Source: Bradyrhizobium sp. B124
Lineage (GTDB): Bacteria > Pseudomonadota > Alphaproteobacteria > Rhizobiales > Xanthobacteraceae
Direction: 5' to 3'
DNA length: 64,000 bases
NCBI RefSeq assembly: GCF_038967635.1
Contig: NZ_CP152413.1
Location: 1,674,001-1,738,000 of the forward strand
Shown in pieces: positions 1-8,712 of the stretch. The first letter of the stretch is position 1. Every line of letters starts with the position of its first letter. A program made the position numbers and the translations under genes. The notes under the pieces were generated by a model. The model ran no database searches. It worked only from the letters and a program-made list of their open reading frames with translations, and was not told the DNA's origin.

Positions 1-483
1 CGAAAAGAAGGGCTGCGCCGAATAGGCGGCGGCCGGCAGCACGATCAGCGCCGACAGCCAGTGAAAGAAGTCGCGCTGTTCCGGCAGCATGTCGGAGACG
101 TTGCCGGACCATACCGGGACCGACAGCATCATGACGTTCATCGCGGCAAAGGCCGCGACGCCCAGTCGTCGCAACAAGCCTTGCGCTCGCTGCGCTTCCA
201 GCGTTTCGGCATCATTCCGCTCGAACGGATAGGCCTTGTAGCCGAGCTCGGCGAGCCGGCTTACAAACAGCGCCGGATCAAGTGCACCCGCCTTCCATTC
301 CAGGGCCAGGCGGCTGTCGGTCAGGTTCACGCGGGCCGAGGTGACGTCCGGTATGGTCGACAGATTACGCTCGATCTTGGCCATGCAGCCCGCGCAATTG
401 ATGCCCTCGACTGCGAGATCGAGATGGATGAGCCCGGTACCCGCGCTCTTCAGATAGTGAGAGAAATCGATATCCGGCTGCAT
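1..483 (-). CDS. fixI: FixI/CcoI copper-transporting P-type ATPase, N-terminal part (runs off window)
   Basis: Pumps copper for assembly of the cbb3 oxidase (family knowledge). Only the first 161 codons are in the window; the catalytic core lies beyond position 1. Visible are an N-terminal heavy-metal-associated domain with the motif GINCAGCM (Cys30 and Cys33) and the beginning of the membrane region (about residues 110-160). The start ATG at 483 gives MQPDIDF and follows fixH by 11 bp, so it is the third gene of a fixGHI(S) operon; fixS would lie outside. The order after fixG and fixH makes the assignment firm even though the P-type ATPase motifs are not visible. Confidence 0.9.
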   Translation of the reverse strand, partial: MQPDIDFSHYLKSAGTGLIHLDLAVEGINCAGCMAKIERNLSTIPDVTSARVNLTDSRLALEWKAGALDPALFVSRLAELGYKAYPFERNDAETLEAQRAQGLLRRLGVAAFAAMNVMMLSVPVWSGNVSDMLPEQRDFFHWLSALIVLPAAAYSAQPFFS

Positions 484-494
484 GGGATGCACCT

Positions 495-995
495 TCAGTT
501 CAGCAGGATTCGGTTCTTCGACAGGAACATGCGCCGGCCATCGGCGTCGCCCTCGATCACGAGGTCCCACTGCCCTGCCGCGACGCCTTCGGCGCGGCCG
601 CTATAGCTCCCACCCCCGGCCTCGCCAATCTCGATTGCCCGATCGGCGCGACGATCGATCGGTCGTTCGAGTCGAGCGAGGAAGCTCAATCCGGTCAGAG
701 GCACGCCGGCGTGGTCGCGCGCCTCGAGTGCTATTGCGGCGCTGCCGTCAGGCCGCCGATCGATATGGGCCTGGACCCGCCAATCGCGCTCGTTCTGCTG
801 CCTGGCCGCATCGATCTCGTGTTGGTAGGCGAGGCTCGCACTATAGGCGCTGTCGACCTCTGTGCCCGGAAGAGTCGAAATGGCAAGGCGCATCATGACC
901 ATATTCACGCTGATGACGACGGCGAAGAATGCGATCGTCGTGACCAGGACGAAACGTCCGGTGATGGGTCGCGCGGCTGGACGAGAGGCTGCCAT
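495..995 (-). CDS. fixH: FixH/CcoH, cbb3 oxidase assembly membrane protein
   Basis: Small single-span protein needed for maturation of the cbb3 oxidase. The start at 995 (MAASRPAARPITGRFVL) is chosen because the GRFVL segment leading into a transmembrane helix (about residues 12-34) is where the family begins; the frame stays open further upstream, over the fixG end, but has no family similarity there. The rest is a periplasmic domain with the expected GLSF and WDL segments. It gives 166 residues, normal for FixH. It sits 16 bp after fixG and 11 bp before fixI. Confidence 0.9.
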   Translation of the reverse strand: MAASRPAARPITGRFVLVTTIAFFAVVISVNMVMMRLAISTLPGTEVDSAYSASLAYQHEIDAARQQNERDWRVQAHIDRRPDGSAAIALEARDHAGVPLTGLSFLARLERPIDRRADRAIEIGEAGGGSYSGRAEGVAAGQWDLVIEGDADGRRMFLSKNRILLN

Positions 996-1011
996 GGCGA
1001 GATTTCCGTGG

Positions 1012-2469
1012 TTAGGGAAGGACGAAGTGGTCGGTCGCGGAGGCGATCTCTCCGAGGCCGATGTCGGTGACGCGGAACGTGACCGGCACCGACTTTTCCG
1101 CCTTTTCATCGAACGGCGCCGTCACCAACACGCGAAGCTCGGTGGTGGTGTCGCGGCCAAGGACGATCATCGGACGGTCTGGCGTCACGGAGTCCGCACC
1201 GATGACGTGCAGCTTCGCGTCGGCTGGCCCATCGACATCGATCGCGATCACGCGATCAAAGCCGCGCTTGTTGAGGAAACGCAGCGTGTATCCGTTGCGG
1301 ATCGCGCCGTCACTGAGACGCACCGCAATTGGGTTGCGGTCATGGAGCACATTGACGTCGAGCAGGGTTCGCGACATCAACGCGTAAAGCATCACAGCGC
1401 AGACGACGGTGATCAGGCTGGCGTAGACGACGGTACGGGCGCGAACGGGCTTGAAAATCTCCTGCTTGCCGGCAACGCGCCGCTGAACGTTGATATCGTT
1501 GTCGTATCCGATCAGGCCGGTCTCGCGGCTGACCTTTGTCATGACGGCATCACAGGCATCGATGCACAGGCCGCACTGGATGCAGCCGAGTTGCGCGCCA
1601 TCACGGATGTCGATTCCGGTCGGGCACACGGCAACGCACTGGTTGCAATCGATGCAATCGCCGGCCTTCTCGCCGAGCGAGCGAATGTCGAACGCCTTCT
1701 TGACCGAACAACGCGGCTCACCGCGATCGTATTTGTATGTGACGTTGAGCGCCCACTCGTCGGTCAGCGCGGCCTGTATCCGCGGCCACGGGCACATATA
1801 GACGCAGACCTGCTCGCGCATGTAGCCGGCCAGCAGATAGGTCGATGCGGTCAGCATCGCGATCCAGACATAGGCGATCGCCGGCGCCTGAAAGGTCGCA
1901 AGGTCGCGCACCAGGGTCGGCGCATCGGCGAAGTAGAGCACCCAGGCGCCACCCGTCCACCAGGCGATCATCAGCCAGATTGCGTGCTTCAACGCACGGC
2001 GACCGGCTCGCTTTGCGGTCATTGGGCCAGCGTCGGCCTTCATCTGCGCGCGGCGGTCACCTTCGACCAGCCGCTCGACCGCATAGAACAGATCGGTCCA
2101 GACCGTCTGCGGGCAGAGATAGCCGCACCAGATCCGCCCACCCAGCGCATTCATCAGGAACAAGGCGAGCGCCGCCAGCACCAGAAGGCCGGTGAAATAG
2201 TAGATTTCCTGCGGCCACAGCTCGATGAAGAAGAAATAGAAGCGTCGGTTTGGAAAATCGATCAGGACCGCCTGGTCGGGCGCGCCGAGGCCCCGATGCC
2301 AGCGCACGAACGGCAGCAGATAGTAGACGCCGAGACAGACGGCCATCAGCCGCCATTTGATCGAGCGGAATCGGCCTGAGACGCTTTGGGGAAAAACCTT
2401 CTTGCGAGGCGCATAAAGCGGCCCGTCTTCGTCGGTTATGAGTTCATCAGGCGACACGGGCTTGTTCAT
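1012..2469 (-). CDS. fixG: FixG/CcoG, polyferredoxin-type Cu(II) reductase for cbb3 oxidase assembly
   Basis: Membrane iron-sulfur protein of 485 residues involved in copper handling during cbb3 oxidase assembly. It has about five hydrophobic spans. Two ferredoxin-like 4Fe-4S motifs are visible, CIDCNQCVAVCP (Cys272, 275, 278, 282) and CIQCGLCIDACD (Cys296, 299, 302, 306), plus the conserved membrane cysteine pairs WCGYLCP (near 115-119) and CVYMCPW (near 222-226). The C-terminal third is an Ig-like periplasmic domain. It starts 56 bp from a perfect FixK box at 2525-2538, so fixGHI has its own promoter in addition to any read-through from fixNOQP. Confidence 0.96.
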   Translation of the reverse strand: MNKPVSPDELITDEDGPLYAPRKKVFPQSVSGRFRSIKWRLMAVCLGVYYLLPFVRWHRGLGAPDQAVLIDFPNRRFYFFFIELWPQEIYYFTGLLVLAALALFLMNALGGRIWCGYLCPQTVWTDLFYAVERLVEGDRRAQMKADAGPMTAKRAGRRALKHAIWLMIAWWTGGAWVLYFADAPTLVRDLATFQAPAIAYVWIAMLTASTYLLAGYMREQVCVYMCPWPRIQAALTDEWALNVTYKYDRGEPRCSVKKAFDIRSLGEKAGDCIDCNQCVAVCPTGIDIRDGAQLGCIQCGLCIDACDAVMTKVSRETGLIGYDNDINVQRRVAGKQEIFKPVRARTVVYASLITVVCAVMLYALMSRTLLDVNVLHDRNPIAVRLSDGAIRNGYTLRFLNKRGFDRVIAIDVDGPADAKLHVIGADSVTPDRPMIVLGRDTTTELRVLVTAPFDEKAEKSVPVTFRVTDIGLGEIASATDHFVLP

Positions 2470-2524
2470 GGGTTGCTCGAGTGAGGCTCTGGTTGAAACC
2501 TACATCCCTGCACCGTGTCCGGGT

Positions 2525-2538
2525 TTGACCTCGGTCAA
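2525..2538 (-). promoter_or_regulatory. FixK box upstream of fixG
   Basis: Perfect palindromic TTGA-N6-TCAA (TTGACCTCGGTCAA). Its centre is 62.5 bp upstream of the fixG start. It lies in the fixP-fixG gap and would drive fixGHI. Confidence 0.85.
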
Positions 2539-2563
2539 TGATCCCGGCCCCTCGCGGTGGCGG

Positions 2564-3436
2564 CTACTTGCCGCCACCCAACGAGTGCACATAGACCGCC
2601 AGCGCCTTGACGGTGACAGGGTCCAGGCGGCCGACCCAGGCCGGCATGACGCCGGCGCGGCCGTTGGTGATGGTCTCGACCAGCGTCTCCTCATCGGAGC
2701 CATAGAGCCAGATCTGGTCGGTCAGGTTCGGCGCACCGAGCTCCGGGTTGCCCTTGCCGTTGTCACCGTGGCAGCTGGTGCAATTCTCGGTGAAGAGCTT
2801 CTTCCCGGCGGCGGGGTCGAACTTCGGCGCGGTGGAAAGGCCGGAAAGGGAGCGCACATAGTTCGCGACGGTCACGATCTCGTCCTTCTTGAGGACGCCG
2901 TCGCGGCCGAACGCCAGCATCTGCCCTTCATGGGTCTTTGCGTGCCCGGAACGTGCGCCGAACTGGATGGTCTGCATGATCTGGTCAAGCGAGCCGCCCC
3001 ACAGCCAGTCGTCGTCGTTCAGATTCGGATAGCCCTTTGTACCCGCGCCGCCGCTGCCGTGGCAGGGCGCGCAATTGTCGGCGAACACGGTCCTGCCGCG
3101 GGCGCGAGCCAGCGCCAGCAGAGCGGGATCCTTCTCGATGTCGGCCAGCGACGCATTGCCGAGCACCGCCATCTTCTCGCCGCGCAGCTTCTCGAGATCG
3201 GCAAGGTCGGTCGCGACACTTGCGCGGGTGGAATACTGGAACAGACCGGTGGTGTAGCCCGAGACCAGCGGCCAGGCCGGATAGACGACCCAATAGCCGA
3301 TCGCCCAGATGATCGTGGCATAGAATGTCAGGACCCACCACCGCGGCAGCGGCGTGTTCAGCTCCTTGATGCCGTCCCACTCATGACCGGTCGTGCTGCG
3401 GCCGGAAACGCGGTCGATCTCATTGTGCTCGCTCAT
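2564..3436 (-). CDS. fixP: FixP/CcoP, diheme cytochrome c subunit of cbb3 oxidase
   Basis: Electron-entry subunit of the high-affinity cbb3 terminal oxidase, 290 residues. It has an N-terminal membrane anchor (about residues 33-55) and two c-type heme sites, CAPCH (Cys122, Cys125, His126) and CTSCH (Cys219, Cys222, His223). Candidate distal methionines lie in the GQML and VMPAWVG segments. The start at 3436 follows the fixQ stop by 6 bp. Last gene of the fixNOQP cluster. Confidence 0.97.
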   Translation of the reverse strand: MSEHNEIDRVSGRSTTGHEWDGIKELNTPLPRWWVLTFYATIIWAIGYWVVYPAWPLVSGYTTGLFQYSTRASVATDLADLEKLRGEKMAVLGNASLADIEKDPALLALARARGRTVFADNCAPCHGSGGAGTKGYPNLNDDDWLWGGSLDQIMQTIQFGARSGHAKTHEGQMLAFGRDGVLKKDEIVTVANYVRSLSGLSTAPKFDPAAGKKLFTENCTSCHGDNGKGNPELGAPNLTDQIWLYGSDEETLVETITNGRAGVMPAWVGRLDPVTVKALAVYVHSLGGGK

Positions 3437-3442
3437 GATCGG

Positions 3443-3607
3443 TCAGTCCTCCCGCAGCGGCATCCGGGCCGCGGCGTCGAAGAGAGATTTGTTGCGGGGC
3501 CACAGCGCGTAGGCGACGATGGCGATGAAGATTCCAACGAAGATGGGCGTCCAGAGAGTGCCGACCAGGCTCGACGCAAAATTCTCGACTTGAATGATTG
3601 CTTTCAT
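3443..3607 (-). CDS. fixQ: FixQ/CcoQ, small cbb3 oxidase subunit
   Basis: 54-residue protein starting MKAIIQVENFASS with one membrane helix (about residues 17-36) followed by the conserved WPRNK segment. CcoQ proteins stabilise the cbb3 oxidase. Position between fixO (9 bp gap) and fixP (6 bp gap), the length and the WPRNK motif support the call. Confidence 0.95.
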   Translation of the reverse strand: MKAIIQVENFASSLVGTLWTPIFVGIFIAIVAYALWPRNKSLFDAAARMPLRED

Positions 3608-3616
3608 CTCGTGCCC

Positions 3617-4351
3617 TCAGCGCAGATTGGCTTTTTCGTTGTAGAGCTTGAAGTCGACGAGCGTGCCGAGCATCTGCAGGTAGGCGATCAGCGCGTCGAG
3701 CTCGGTCGGATTACCGGCCTTGCCGTCGAAGTTACGGACCACCGCCTTCGGATAGCGCTTCTGGAACGCATCGGAGCCGGGGCTGTCGGGGTCGACCTGT
3801 GCTTTCAGATCGGCGGCCGCGTTGGCGATCTGCTCGTCGGTATAGGGCACGCCGACCGCGCGGTTGGTCCGCAGATGGGCCATGGCGTCGGACGGGTCGA
3901 GCTCCGTCCTGGCGAGCGCCGGGTATCCGGGCATCACCGATTGCGGGACGATTGAGCGTGGATTGATCAGGTGCGTGACGTGCCAGTCGTCGGAGTACTT
4001 GCCGCCGACGCGCGCCAGGTCCGGTCCGGTGCGCTTGGAACCCCACTGGAACGGGTGGTCGTACATGCTCTCGGCGGCCAGCGAATAGTGGCCGTAGCGC
4101 TCGACCTCGTCGCGCAGCGGCCGGATCATCTGCGAATGGCAGAGATAGCAGCCCTCGCGGACATAGATGTTGCGGCCGGCGAGCTCGAGCGGCGTATAGG
4201 GCCGCACGCCGTCGACCGCCTCGATCGTGCTCTTCAGGTAGAACAGCGGCGTGATCTCGACCAGTCCGCCGATGGCGATGACGACGAGAATGCCGACGAT
4301 CAAAATGATCGAGTTCTTCTCAAAGATCTTGTGTCGATTCCAGAGAGACAT
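3617..4351 (-). CDS. fixO: FixO/CcoO, monoheme cytochrome c subunit of cbb3 oxidase
   Basis: 244 residues, starting [13 protein letters not shown] at 4351, the usual CcoO beginning; the frame is open upstream only through overlap with fixN. One membrane anchor (about residues 13-32), then a single heme c site CYLCH (Cys68, Cys71, His72). The length equals that expected for the family. It begins 8 bp after the fixN stop, so it is almost certainly translated from the same mRNA. Confidence 0.96.
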   Translation of the reverse strand: MSLWNRHKIFEKNSIILIVGILVVIAIGGLVEITPLFYLKSTIEAVDGVRPYTPLELAGRNIYVREGCYLCHSQMIRPLRDEVERYGHYSLAAESMYDHPFQWGSKRTGPDLARVGGKYSDDWHVTHLINPRSIVPQSVMPGYPALARTELDPSDAMAHLRTNRAVGVPYTDEQIANAAADLKAQVDPDSPGSDAFQKRYPKAVVRNFDGKAGNPTELDALIAYLQMLGTLVDFKLYNEKANLR

Positions 4352-4359
4352 ATCGTGAC

Positions 4360-6012
4360 CTATTCGGCAGGCTGGAGAGCACCGGCGCCCTCGGTTTCGC
4401 TGGCTTGGCCGGCATTGACCGTCATCCAGAGATTGAAGGCCATGATCAGGGCGCCGACCAGGAACAGCGCGCCGCCGGCCGCGCGGATGATGTAGAAGGG
4501 ATGCATGGCCTCGACGGACTCGATGAAGGAGTATTCGAGGAAGCCGAGCGAAGTGTAGGCACGCCACATCAGGCCCTGCAGGATTCCCGACACCCACATC
4601 GCGGAAATGTAGAGCACGATGCCGATCGTCGAGATCCAGAAGTGCCAGTTGACGAGCTTCAGGCTGTAGAGCTGGCGATTCCAGAGCCACGGGACGAGGC
4701 AATACAGCGCGCCGAACGAGACGAAGCCGACCCAGCCCAATGCACCGGAATGCACATGGCCGATGGTCCAGTCGGTGTAGTGGCTCAGCGAGTTGACAAC
4801 CTTGATCGACATCATCGGGCCTTCAAAGGTCGACATGCCGTAGAAAGCGACCGACACCACCATCATGCGCAGCACGGGATCGGTCCGCAGCTTGTCCCAA
4901 GCTCCCGACAGCGTCATCAGGCCGTTGATCATGCCGCCCCAGGACGGCATCCAGAGCATGATCGAGAACGTCATGCCGAGCGTCTGCGCCCAGTCCGGCA
5001 GCGCCGTGTAGTGCAGATGATGCGGCCCGGCCCAGATGTAGAGGAAGATCAGCGCCCAGAAATGGATGATCGACAGCCGGTAGGAGTAAACCGGACGCTC
5101 CGCCCGCTTCGGAATGAAGTAGTACATGATCGCCAGGAAGCCGGCGGTCAGGAAGAAGCCGACCGCGTTGTGGCCGTACCACCACTGGAACATCGCATCC
5201 TGCACACCGCCCCAGGCGATATAGGACTTCGAGCCGAGGAAGGAGACCGGCAGCGCGGGGTTGTTGCCGAGATGGAGCACCGCGATCGTGATGATGAACG
5301 CCAGGTAGAACCAGTTGGCGACGAAGATATGCGGCTCCTTGCGCTTCACGAGCGTCATCAGGAACACGAGCAGATACGTCACCCAGACGATCGTCAGCCA
5401 GAGATCGGCGTACCATTCCGGCTCGGCGTATTCCTTCGACTGAGTCACGCCGAGCAGATAGCCCGTGCCGGCGATCAGGATGAAGAAGTTGTAGCCGACC
5501 ACGACGAACCAGGGCGACAGGTCGCCTGCAAGGCGCGTCCGGCAGGTCTTTTGCACGACATAGAACGACGTTGCGATCAGGACGTTGCCGCCGAACGCGA
5601 AGATCACGGCCGACGTATGCAGCGGCCGCAGGCGGCCAAATGTCGTCCAGGGCAGATCGAAATTGAGCGCCGGCCACGCCAGTTGCGAGGCGATGATCAG
5701 ACCCACGGCGAAACCCGCGATGCCCCAGAACATCGCCATGGCGGAAGCGAACTTGATCGGGCCGAGATTGTAATTGGGGCGGCCGCCGATCTCCGCCGGA
5801 GGCAGCTCGGCCGGACGATCAAGGTACCGATTGCCGATCATGATCACGGAGATCAGGCTGGCGGCGCAAGCAAGCGACGCGTGAAAACTGAACGCCGCAT
5901 CATGGCCCATCGCAGCGCCGAGAAAGCTAACGAAGGCAAAAACTGCGAGTGCCGACGCCAAGCCGGCTTCGCCCATCGTCATCGACTTTGAAACGGAAGA
6001 TGGACCTGTCAT
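4360..6012 (-). CDS. fixN: FixN/CcoN, catalytic subunit I of cbb3 cytochrome c oxidase
   Basis: 550-residue heme-copper oxidase subunit that reduces O2 at low concentration in the inner membrane. It has twelve or more hydrophobic spans. Expected metal-ligand segments are visible: an early [12 protein letters not shown] (low-spin heme side), [11 protein letters not shown] (CuB region) and the late HVHSGALGW pair of histidines. Its start overlaps the stop of the upstream DUF6455 gene by 4 bp, which suggests translational coupling. The operon is expected to be driven from the FixK box at 6561-6574. Confidence 0.98.
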   Translation of the reverse strand: MTGPSSVSKSMTMGEAGLASALAVFAFVSFLGAAMGHDAAFSFHASLACAASLISVIMIGNRYLDRPAELPPAEIGGRPNYNLGPIKFASAMAMFWGIAGFAVGLIIASQLAWPALNFDLPWTTFGRLRPLHTSAVIFAFGGNVLIATSFYVVQKTCRTRLAGDLSPWFVVVGYNFFILIAGTGYLLGVTQSKEYAEPEWYADLWLTIVWVTYLLVFLMTLVKRKEPHIFVANWFYLAFIITIAVLHLGNNPALPVSFLGSKSYIAWGGVQDAMFQWWYGHNAVGFFLTAGFLAIMYYFIPKRAERPVYSYRLSIIHFWALIFLYIWAGPHHLHYTALPDWAQTLGMTFSIMLWMPSWGGMINGLMTLSGAWDKLRTDPVLRMMVVSVAFYGMSTFEGPMMSIKVVNSLSHYTDWTIGHVHSGALGWVGFVSFGALYCLVPWLWNRQLYSLKLVNWHFWISTIGIVLYISAMWVSGILQGLMWRAYTSLGFLEYSFIESVEAMHPFYIIRAAGGALFLVGALIMAFNLWMTVNAGQASETEGAGALQPAE

Positions 6013-6506
6013 GTGGAGGCTTTCTTTGGGTGCGATGACGTCATGGAAAACACAATCTGGCCGGTCGTCGCTTGATCGGCATCAATTCCTGCGCCATGCC
6101 GCGAGCCGCTGGCGCCGCGGCTCAGCGCGGTCAGAGTCAGTTCGTTTGGACAGTATTTTGCCGGACTGGCCCGCCGCTCCCGCGCCAGATCCGCGGCGCA
6201 ACGTGCCTTCTCACGGCACAGGCCGCACACTCGCTGCAGATCACGCAACACATCGCAATGGGAAGAAGCGAGCATCTGCTCGGACAAGCCTGCATGCTCG
6301 AGACGCTTGCTCAGCAATTCCGGCGAGCCTTGCTCGCGGGCTAGCGCACGAAGGTCCGACGTCGAGAGGTTGAGCTCGTGAGCGATCTCGTCGACCTCTC
6401 GAGGCGTCATGAGATCGAATTCGTGTCGCCGAGCAAGAAATGCTCGCAAGCGGCCGAGTAGATTCTCGAATTGCGGCGAGCTATTGCCAGCTGATCGGTC
6501 GGTCAT
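6009..6506 (-). CDS. DUF6455 family protein leading the fixNOQP operon
   Basis: 165 residues, soluble, function unknown. The central part reads as a helix-rich segment with [15 protein letters not shown], resembling a helix-turn-helix. It is followed by [10 protein letters not shown] and a later KYCPNELTL, the cysteine pattern of DUF6455 proteins, which could bind a metal. The last codon overlaps the fixN start in an ATGA junction, so it is the first gene of the oxidase operon. The FixK box centre is 61.5 bp upstream of its ATG. A redox or metal sensing role is conceivable but is inference. Confidence 0.8.
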   Translation of the reverse strand: MTDRSAGNSSPQFENLLGRLRAFLARRHEFDLMTPREVDEIAHELNLSTSDLRALAREQGSPELLSKRLEHAGLSEQMLASSHCDVLRDLQRVCGLCREKARCAADLARERRASPAKYCPNELTLTALSRGASGSRHGAGIDADQATTGQIVFSMTSSHPKKAST

Positions 6507-6560
6507 TTCTCAAGCCCCGTTCTGGTTCTCCACCTCTAGCGGAGAGATCCGATTCCCGAT

Positions 6561-6574
6561 TTGATCTTGGTCAA
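6561..6574 (-). promoter_or_regulatory. FixK box for the DUF6455-fixNOQP operon
   Basis: Perfect TTGA-N6-TCAA palindrome centred 61.5 bp upstream of the ATG at 6506, matching an activator site near -41.5 with a leader of about 20 nt. Confidence 0.88.
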
Positions 6575-6618
6575 ACGCGCGATGTCGCGGCAACCGATCG
6601 TGACCGCTGCCAAAATCG

Positions 6619-6846
6619 TTAGCCGCCCCAGGCTGATGGCAATGCCGGCGGTGTTCGAAGCTCCATGGAGTCGGCAAAGATCGTCCAGTCTCGGACACCC
6701 TTCTGTCTGCAGAAGTCGGCCTCGGCAAGCTGTGCAGCCGTGGAAAGCGAGGCGGCGTCGACCTTGAACGTTGCCTGACAGGCGCGATGTTCGTGGCCGG
6801 TGTCGTCGCAAACGGTCTTGATGAAACGAACGTCAAATGATGGCAT
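6619..6846 (-). CDS. Small hypothetical protein (75 aa)
   Basis: Not recognised as a named family. The likely start is the ATG at 6846 (MPSFDVRFIKTVCDD); the frame is open further upstream but the upstream part is compositionally poor (Arg/Ser-rich). The protein is mildly acidic, with three cysteines and a VRDWTIFAD segment, and has no membrane helix. It lies alone on the minus strand between the fixN-operon promoter and the next small gene. Its normal codon usage and balanced composition argue that it is real. Confidence 0.6.
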   Translation of the reverse strand: MPSFDVRFIKTVCDDTGHEHRACQATFKVDAASLSTAAQLAEADFCRQKGVRDWTIFADSMELRTPPALPSAWGG

Positions 6847-7060
6847 GGCATCCTCGCATGGGCTGGTTGGTTGTTGTTTACGCTGCCATGAGTGCGCGAT
6901 GCCGGTATTGATCTTTCGCAAGAATGTCGTGCAAGGAGCAGATGTCTTGCTGCGGCGAATATCGAAGGCGAGCAGAGCCTTGAACGATCTCGATCGCGCG
7001 GACCACGCGCATTTCGTGCGGCTCACGTGATCAGGAACGACAACCGGACCGGACGAGGTA

Positions 7061-7270
7061 CTATTCGTAGCGAGATTTCCAGTCTGCGGATCCCGGCCGG
7101 ACTGCCGGTATTGATGTCGCCTTTCGGCTAGCGGTCCATCCGGCGGCAGCGATCGCGAAGCCCACGATCGCGCAGATCGCAAGCAGCGTTGCGGCGAATC
7201 CCACGACATCGGCGCTGATCACTGCGATCGCGATCAACGGGATCAGTATGATTGCGGGGCGAACGATCAT
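7061..7270 (-). CDS. Small membrane protein (69 aa) coupled to CBS-BON gene
   Basis: The ATG at 7270 overlaps the stop of the upstream CBS-BON gene by 4 bp (ATGA), strong support for a real, translationally coupled gene. The first 45 residues are two adjoining hydrophobic stretches (ILIPLIAIAVI and FAATLLAICAIVGFAIAAAGW), followed by a short basic, soluble tail. Function unknown. Confidence 0.68.
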   Translation of the reverse strand: MIVRPAIILIPLIAIAVISADVVGFAATLLAICAIVGFAIAAAGWTASRKATSIPAVRPGSADWKSRYE

Positions 7271-8016
7271 CCTGCCGTCTGCCTCACCGCTTTGGCGGCA
7301 GCCGCTCGTTCGTCTTCCACGGACTGGATATAGAAGCCGGAATAGGTGTCGACGTAGCACAGATGATCATGCACCTCCTTGACGCCGGCGGCATTCTCCG
7401 CGGCGACAATCGCCGCCTGTCTCGCCCGCTCATCCATGATGACCCCGCGGAGGTGCACCACGCCGTTGCGCACCGAGACTTGCAGCCCGAGCGGACACCA
7501 GTTTGCACCGTCGAGTGCCCGTACGATGCGATCGTGGATGTGCTCGTCATCCGCCGTGGGATCTGGAATCTGGTGCGCGATGGACGCGACTGCCCGCAGC
7601 AGGTCCGCGCGTGTCACGAGGCCAACGAGGCGCCCGTCGCTCATCACCGGCAGCCGCTTGACGCCCTTCTTCTCCATGAGATCGACCAGATCAGGCAGAG
7701 GCGTTTCTTCCGTCACGGTGACGGGATCGCACGACATGATCTCTCCGACCTTCCGCCCGCGCTCGTGGACGAAGTCCGCGGCTGCATAGCCGGAGCCGAG
7801 AAGGAACTGAAACCAGCGGCCACGCCGGCGTTGCGTGCCGATCTCGCTTCGCCGCAGAAAATCGCTCTCCGACAGGATTCCGACCAGTCTTCCGGCCGCA
7901 TCGACCACCGGCAGGCCGCTGATATGGTGATCCATCATCAGTTTGGCGGCGTCGAGAATGGATGTCTCGGCTCCGACAGTGATGACGTGTCTTGCCATGA
8001 TCTGATGTGCGCGCAT
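7267..8016 (-). CDS. CBS-CBS-BON domain protein
   Basis: 249 residues starting MRAHQIMARHVITV. CBS pair at about residues 1-150 (VMs/DAAKLMMDHHISGLPVVD then a second repeat ending KRLPVMSDGRLVGLVTRADLL), then a BON domain (about 170-240; VHLRGVIMDERARQAAIVAAEN). CBS pairs bind adenine nucleotides; BON domains usually associate with membranes or lipids. The function of the combination is unknown. The ATG at 8016 is preferred because three paralogues in this window start with the same M-x-A/V-x-x-IM pattern. A FixK box is centred 63.5 bp upstream. Confidence 0.88.
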   Translation of the reverse strand: MRAHQIMARHVITVGAETSILDAAKLMMDHHISGLPVVDAAGRLVGILSESDFLRRSEIGTQRRRGRWFQFLLGSGYAAADFVHERGRKVGEIMSCDPVTVTEETPLPDLVDLMEKKGVKRLPVMSDGRLVGLVTRADLLRAVASIAHQIPDPTADDEHIHDRIVRALDGANWCPLGLQVSVRNGVVHLRGVIMDERARQAAIVAAENAAGVKEVHDHLCYVDTYSGFYIQSVEDERAAAAKAVRQTAG

Positions 8017-8072
8017 TTCTGATCTCCTTCCATCGCCTGCCACCAGGGTCACACGCAACAGGCTCGTCTGCC

Positions 8073-8086
8073 TTGATCTCCCTCAA
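8073..8086 (-). promoter_or_regulatory. FixK box for the minus-strand CBS-BON gene
   Basis: Perfect TTGA-N6-TCAA, centred 63.5 bp upstream of the ATG at 8016. It is one of two boxes in this divergent promoter. Confidence 0.85.
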
Positions 8087-8095
8087 CGCCTGCGC

Positions 8096-8109
8096 TTGAC
8101 GGAAATCAA
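8096..8109 (+). promoter_or_regulatory. FixK box for the plus-strand small membrane protein gene
   Basis: Perfect TTGA-N6-TCAA, centred 60.5 bp upstream of the ATG at 8163 and 23 bp from the neighbouring box. Confidence 0.83.
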
Positions 8110-8162
8110 GGCGACGCGACCGATGATCGACGATGCTGACGCCCTGTCAGGAGACCAAAATC

Positions 8163-8306
8163 ATGTTGCAGAACCTGCTTGCCTCGATGGGGGTACTGGC
8201 GATTGCCGTCGTGACGTTCGCCAGGATGCGCTTGCCGCCAAAGCGGCCGGTCAGGCAACCCGCCAGGTCAAGCACCCGCCAGCTCCGTCGGCGCCGACCG
8301 TTCTAG
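8163..8306 (+). CDS. Small membrane protein (47 aa)
   Basis: Starts MLQNLLASMGVLAIAVVTFA: one hydrophobic helix (about residues 4-20) and then a strongly basic, arginine-rich tail ending RRRRPF. A good ribosome-binding site (AGGAGA) sits about 9 nt before the ATG. The FixK box spacing fits this start exactly. No family recognised; it could be an oxidase- or membrane-associated microprotein, which is inference. Confidence 0.62.
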   Translation: MLQNLLASMGVLAIAVVTFARMRLPPKRPVRQPARSSTRQLRRRRPF

Positions 8307-8344
8307 GCCGCCGCCTGCCCCGATCCGACCATCCGACCGGAATT

Positions 8345-8358
8345 TTGATCTGCATCAA
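8345..8358 (+). promoter_or_regulatory. FixK box upstream of small zinc-ribbon-like gene
   Basis: Perfect TTGA-N6-TCAA centred 58.5 bp upstream of the ATG at 8410. Confidence 0.83.
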
Positions 8359-8409
8359 AACGGAGCGCCGCGCCACCGTTAAGGATGCTCGTCCGTCAGG
8401 ATCGTGCAA

Positions 8410-8604
8410 ATGGCAGACATAAGGGCTTGGCGCCCCATCATCTTCTCGTGTCCAAATACCGGCGATCGAGTTCAAGGCCTGCTACCGGCCGACGCGTCCG
8501 AGCCCCTGGCTGACGATCTGCACTCGATCTCCTGCGCTGCCTGCGACGGCGTCCACTTCATCAATCTGCGAACCGGTGCCGTCGTCAGTCCCAAGCGCAG
8601 CTAG
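8410..8604 (+). CDS. Small zinc-ribbon-like protein (64 aa)
   Basis: Contains FSCPNTGDRVQG near residues 13-24 and CAACDGVHFINLRTG near 42-56. The cysteine spacing (one Cys, then a CxxC) resembles a degenerate zinc ribbon. No membrane helix. An AGGA sequence about 8 nt upstream and the FixK box support the ATG at 8410 over a GTG six bases earlier. Function unknown. Confidence 0.65.
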   Translation: MADIRAWRPIIFSCPNTGDRVQGLLPADASEPLADDLHSISCAACDGVHFINLRTGAVVSPKRS

Positions 8605-8642
8605 CCTGGTCGCGAGAATCACGCGGGCCAGAAGCTATCGAG

Positions 8643-8656
8643 TTGACACGCGTCAA
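8643..8656 (+). promoter_or_regulatory. FixK box upstream of phasin gene
   Basis: Perfect TTGA-N6-TCAA (TTGACACGCGTCAA), centred 63.5 bp upstream of the phasin ATG at 8713. Confidence 0.85.
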
Positions 8657-8712
8657 CGCGCAGGGGCCGCCCGCATGAGAAGCAATGCTCCCTACAACGA
8701 AGGATGTTGGAC

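Noticed and set aside
862..2379. Long plus-strand open frame opposite fixG and fixH
   Set aside because: It is antiparallel to strongly recognised genes and has the Arg/Asp/His-rich composition of a GC-rich shadow frame.
4405..5991. 528-codon plus-strand frame opposite fixN
   Set aside because: Shadow of fixN; composition (Arg, Asp, Gln, His) unlike a folded protein and no motif.
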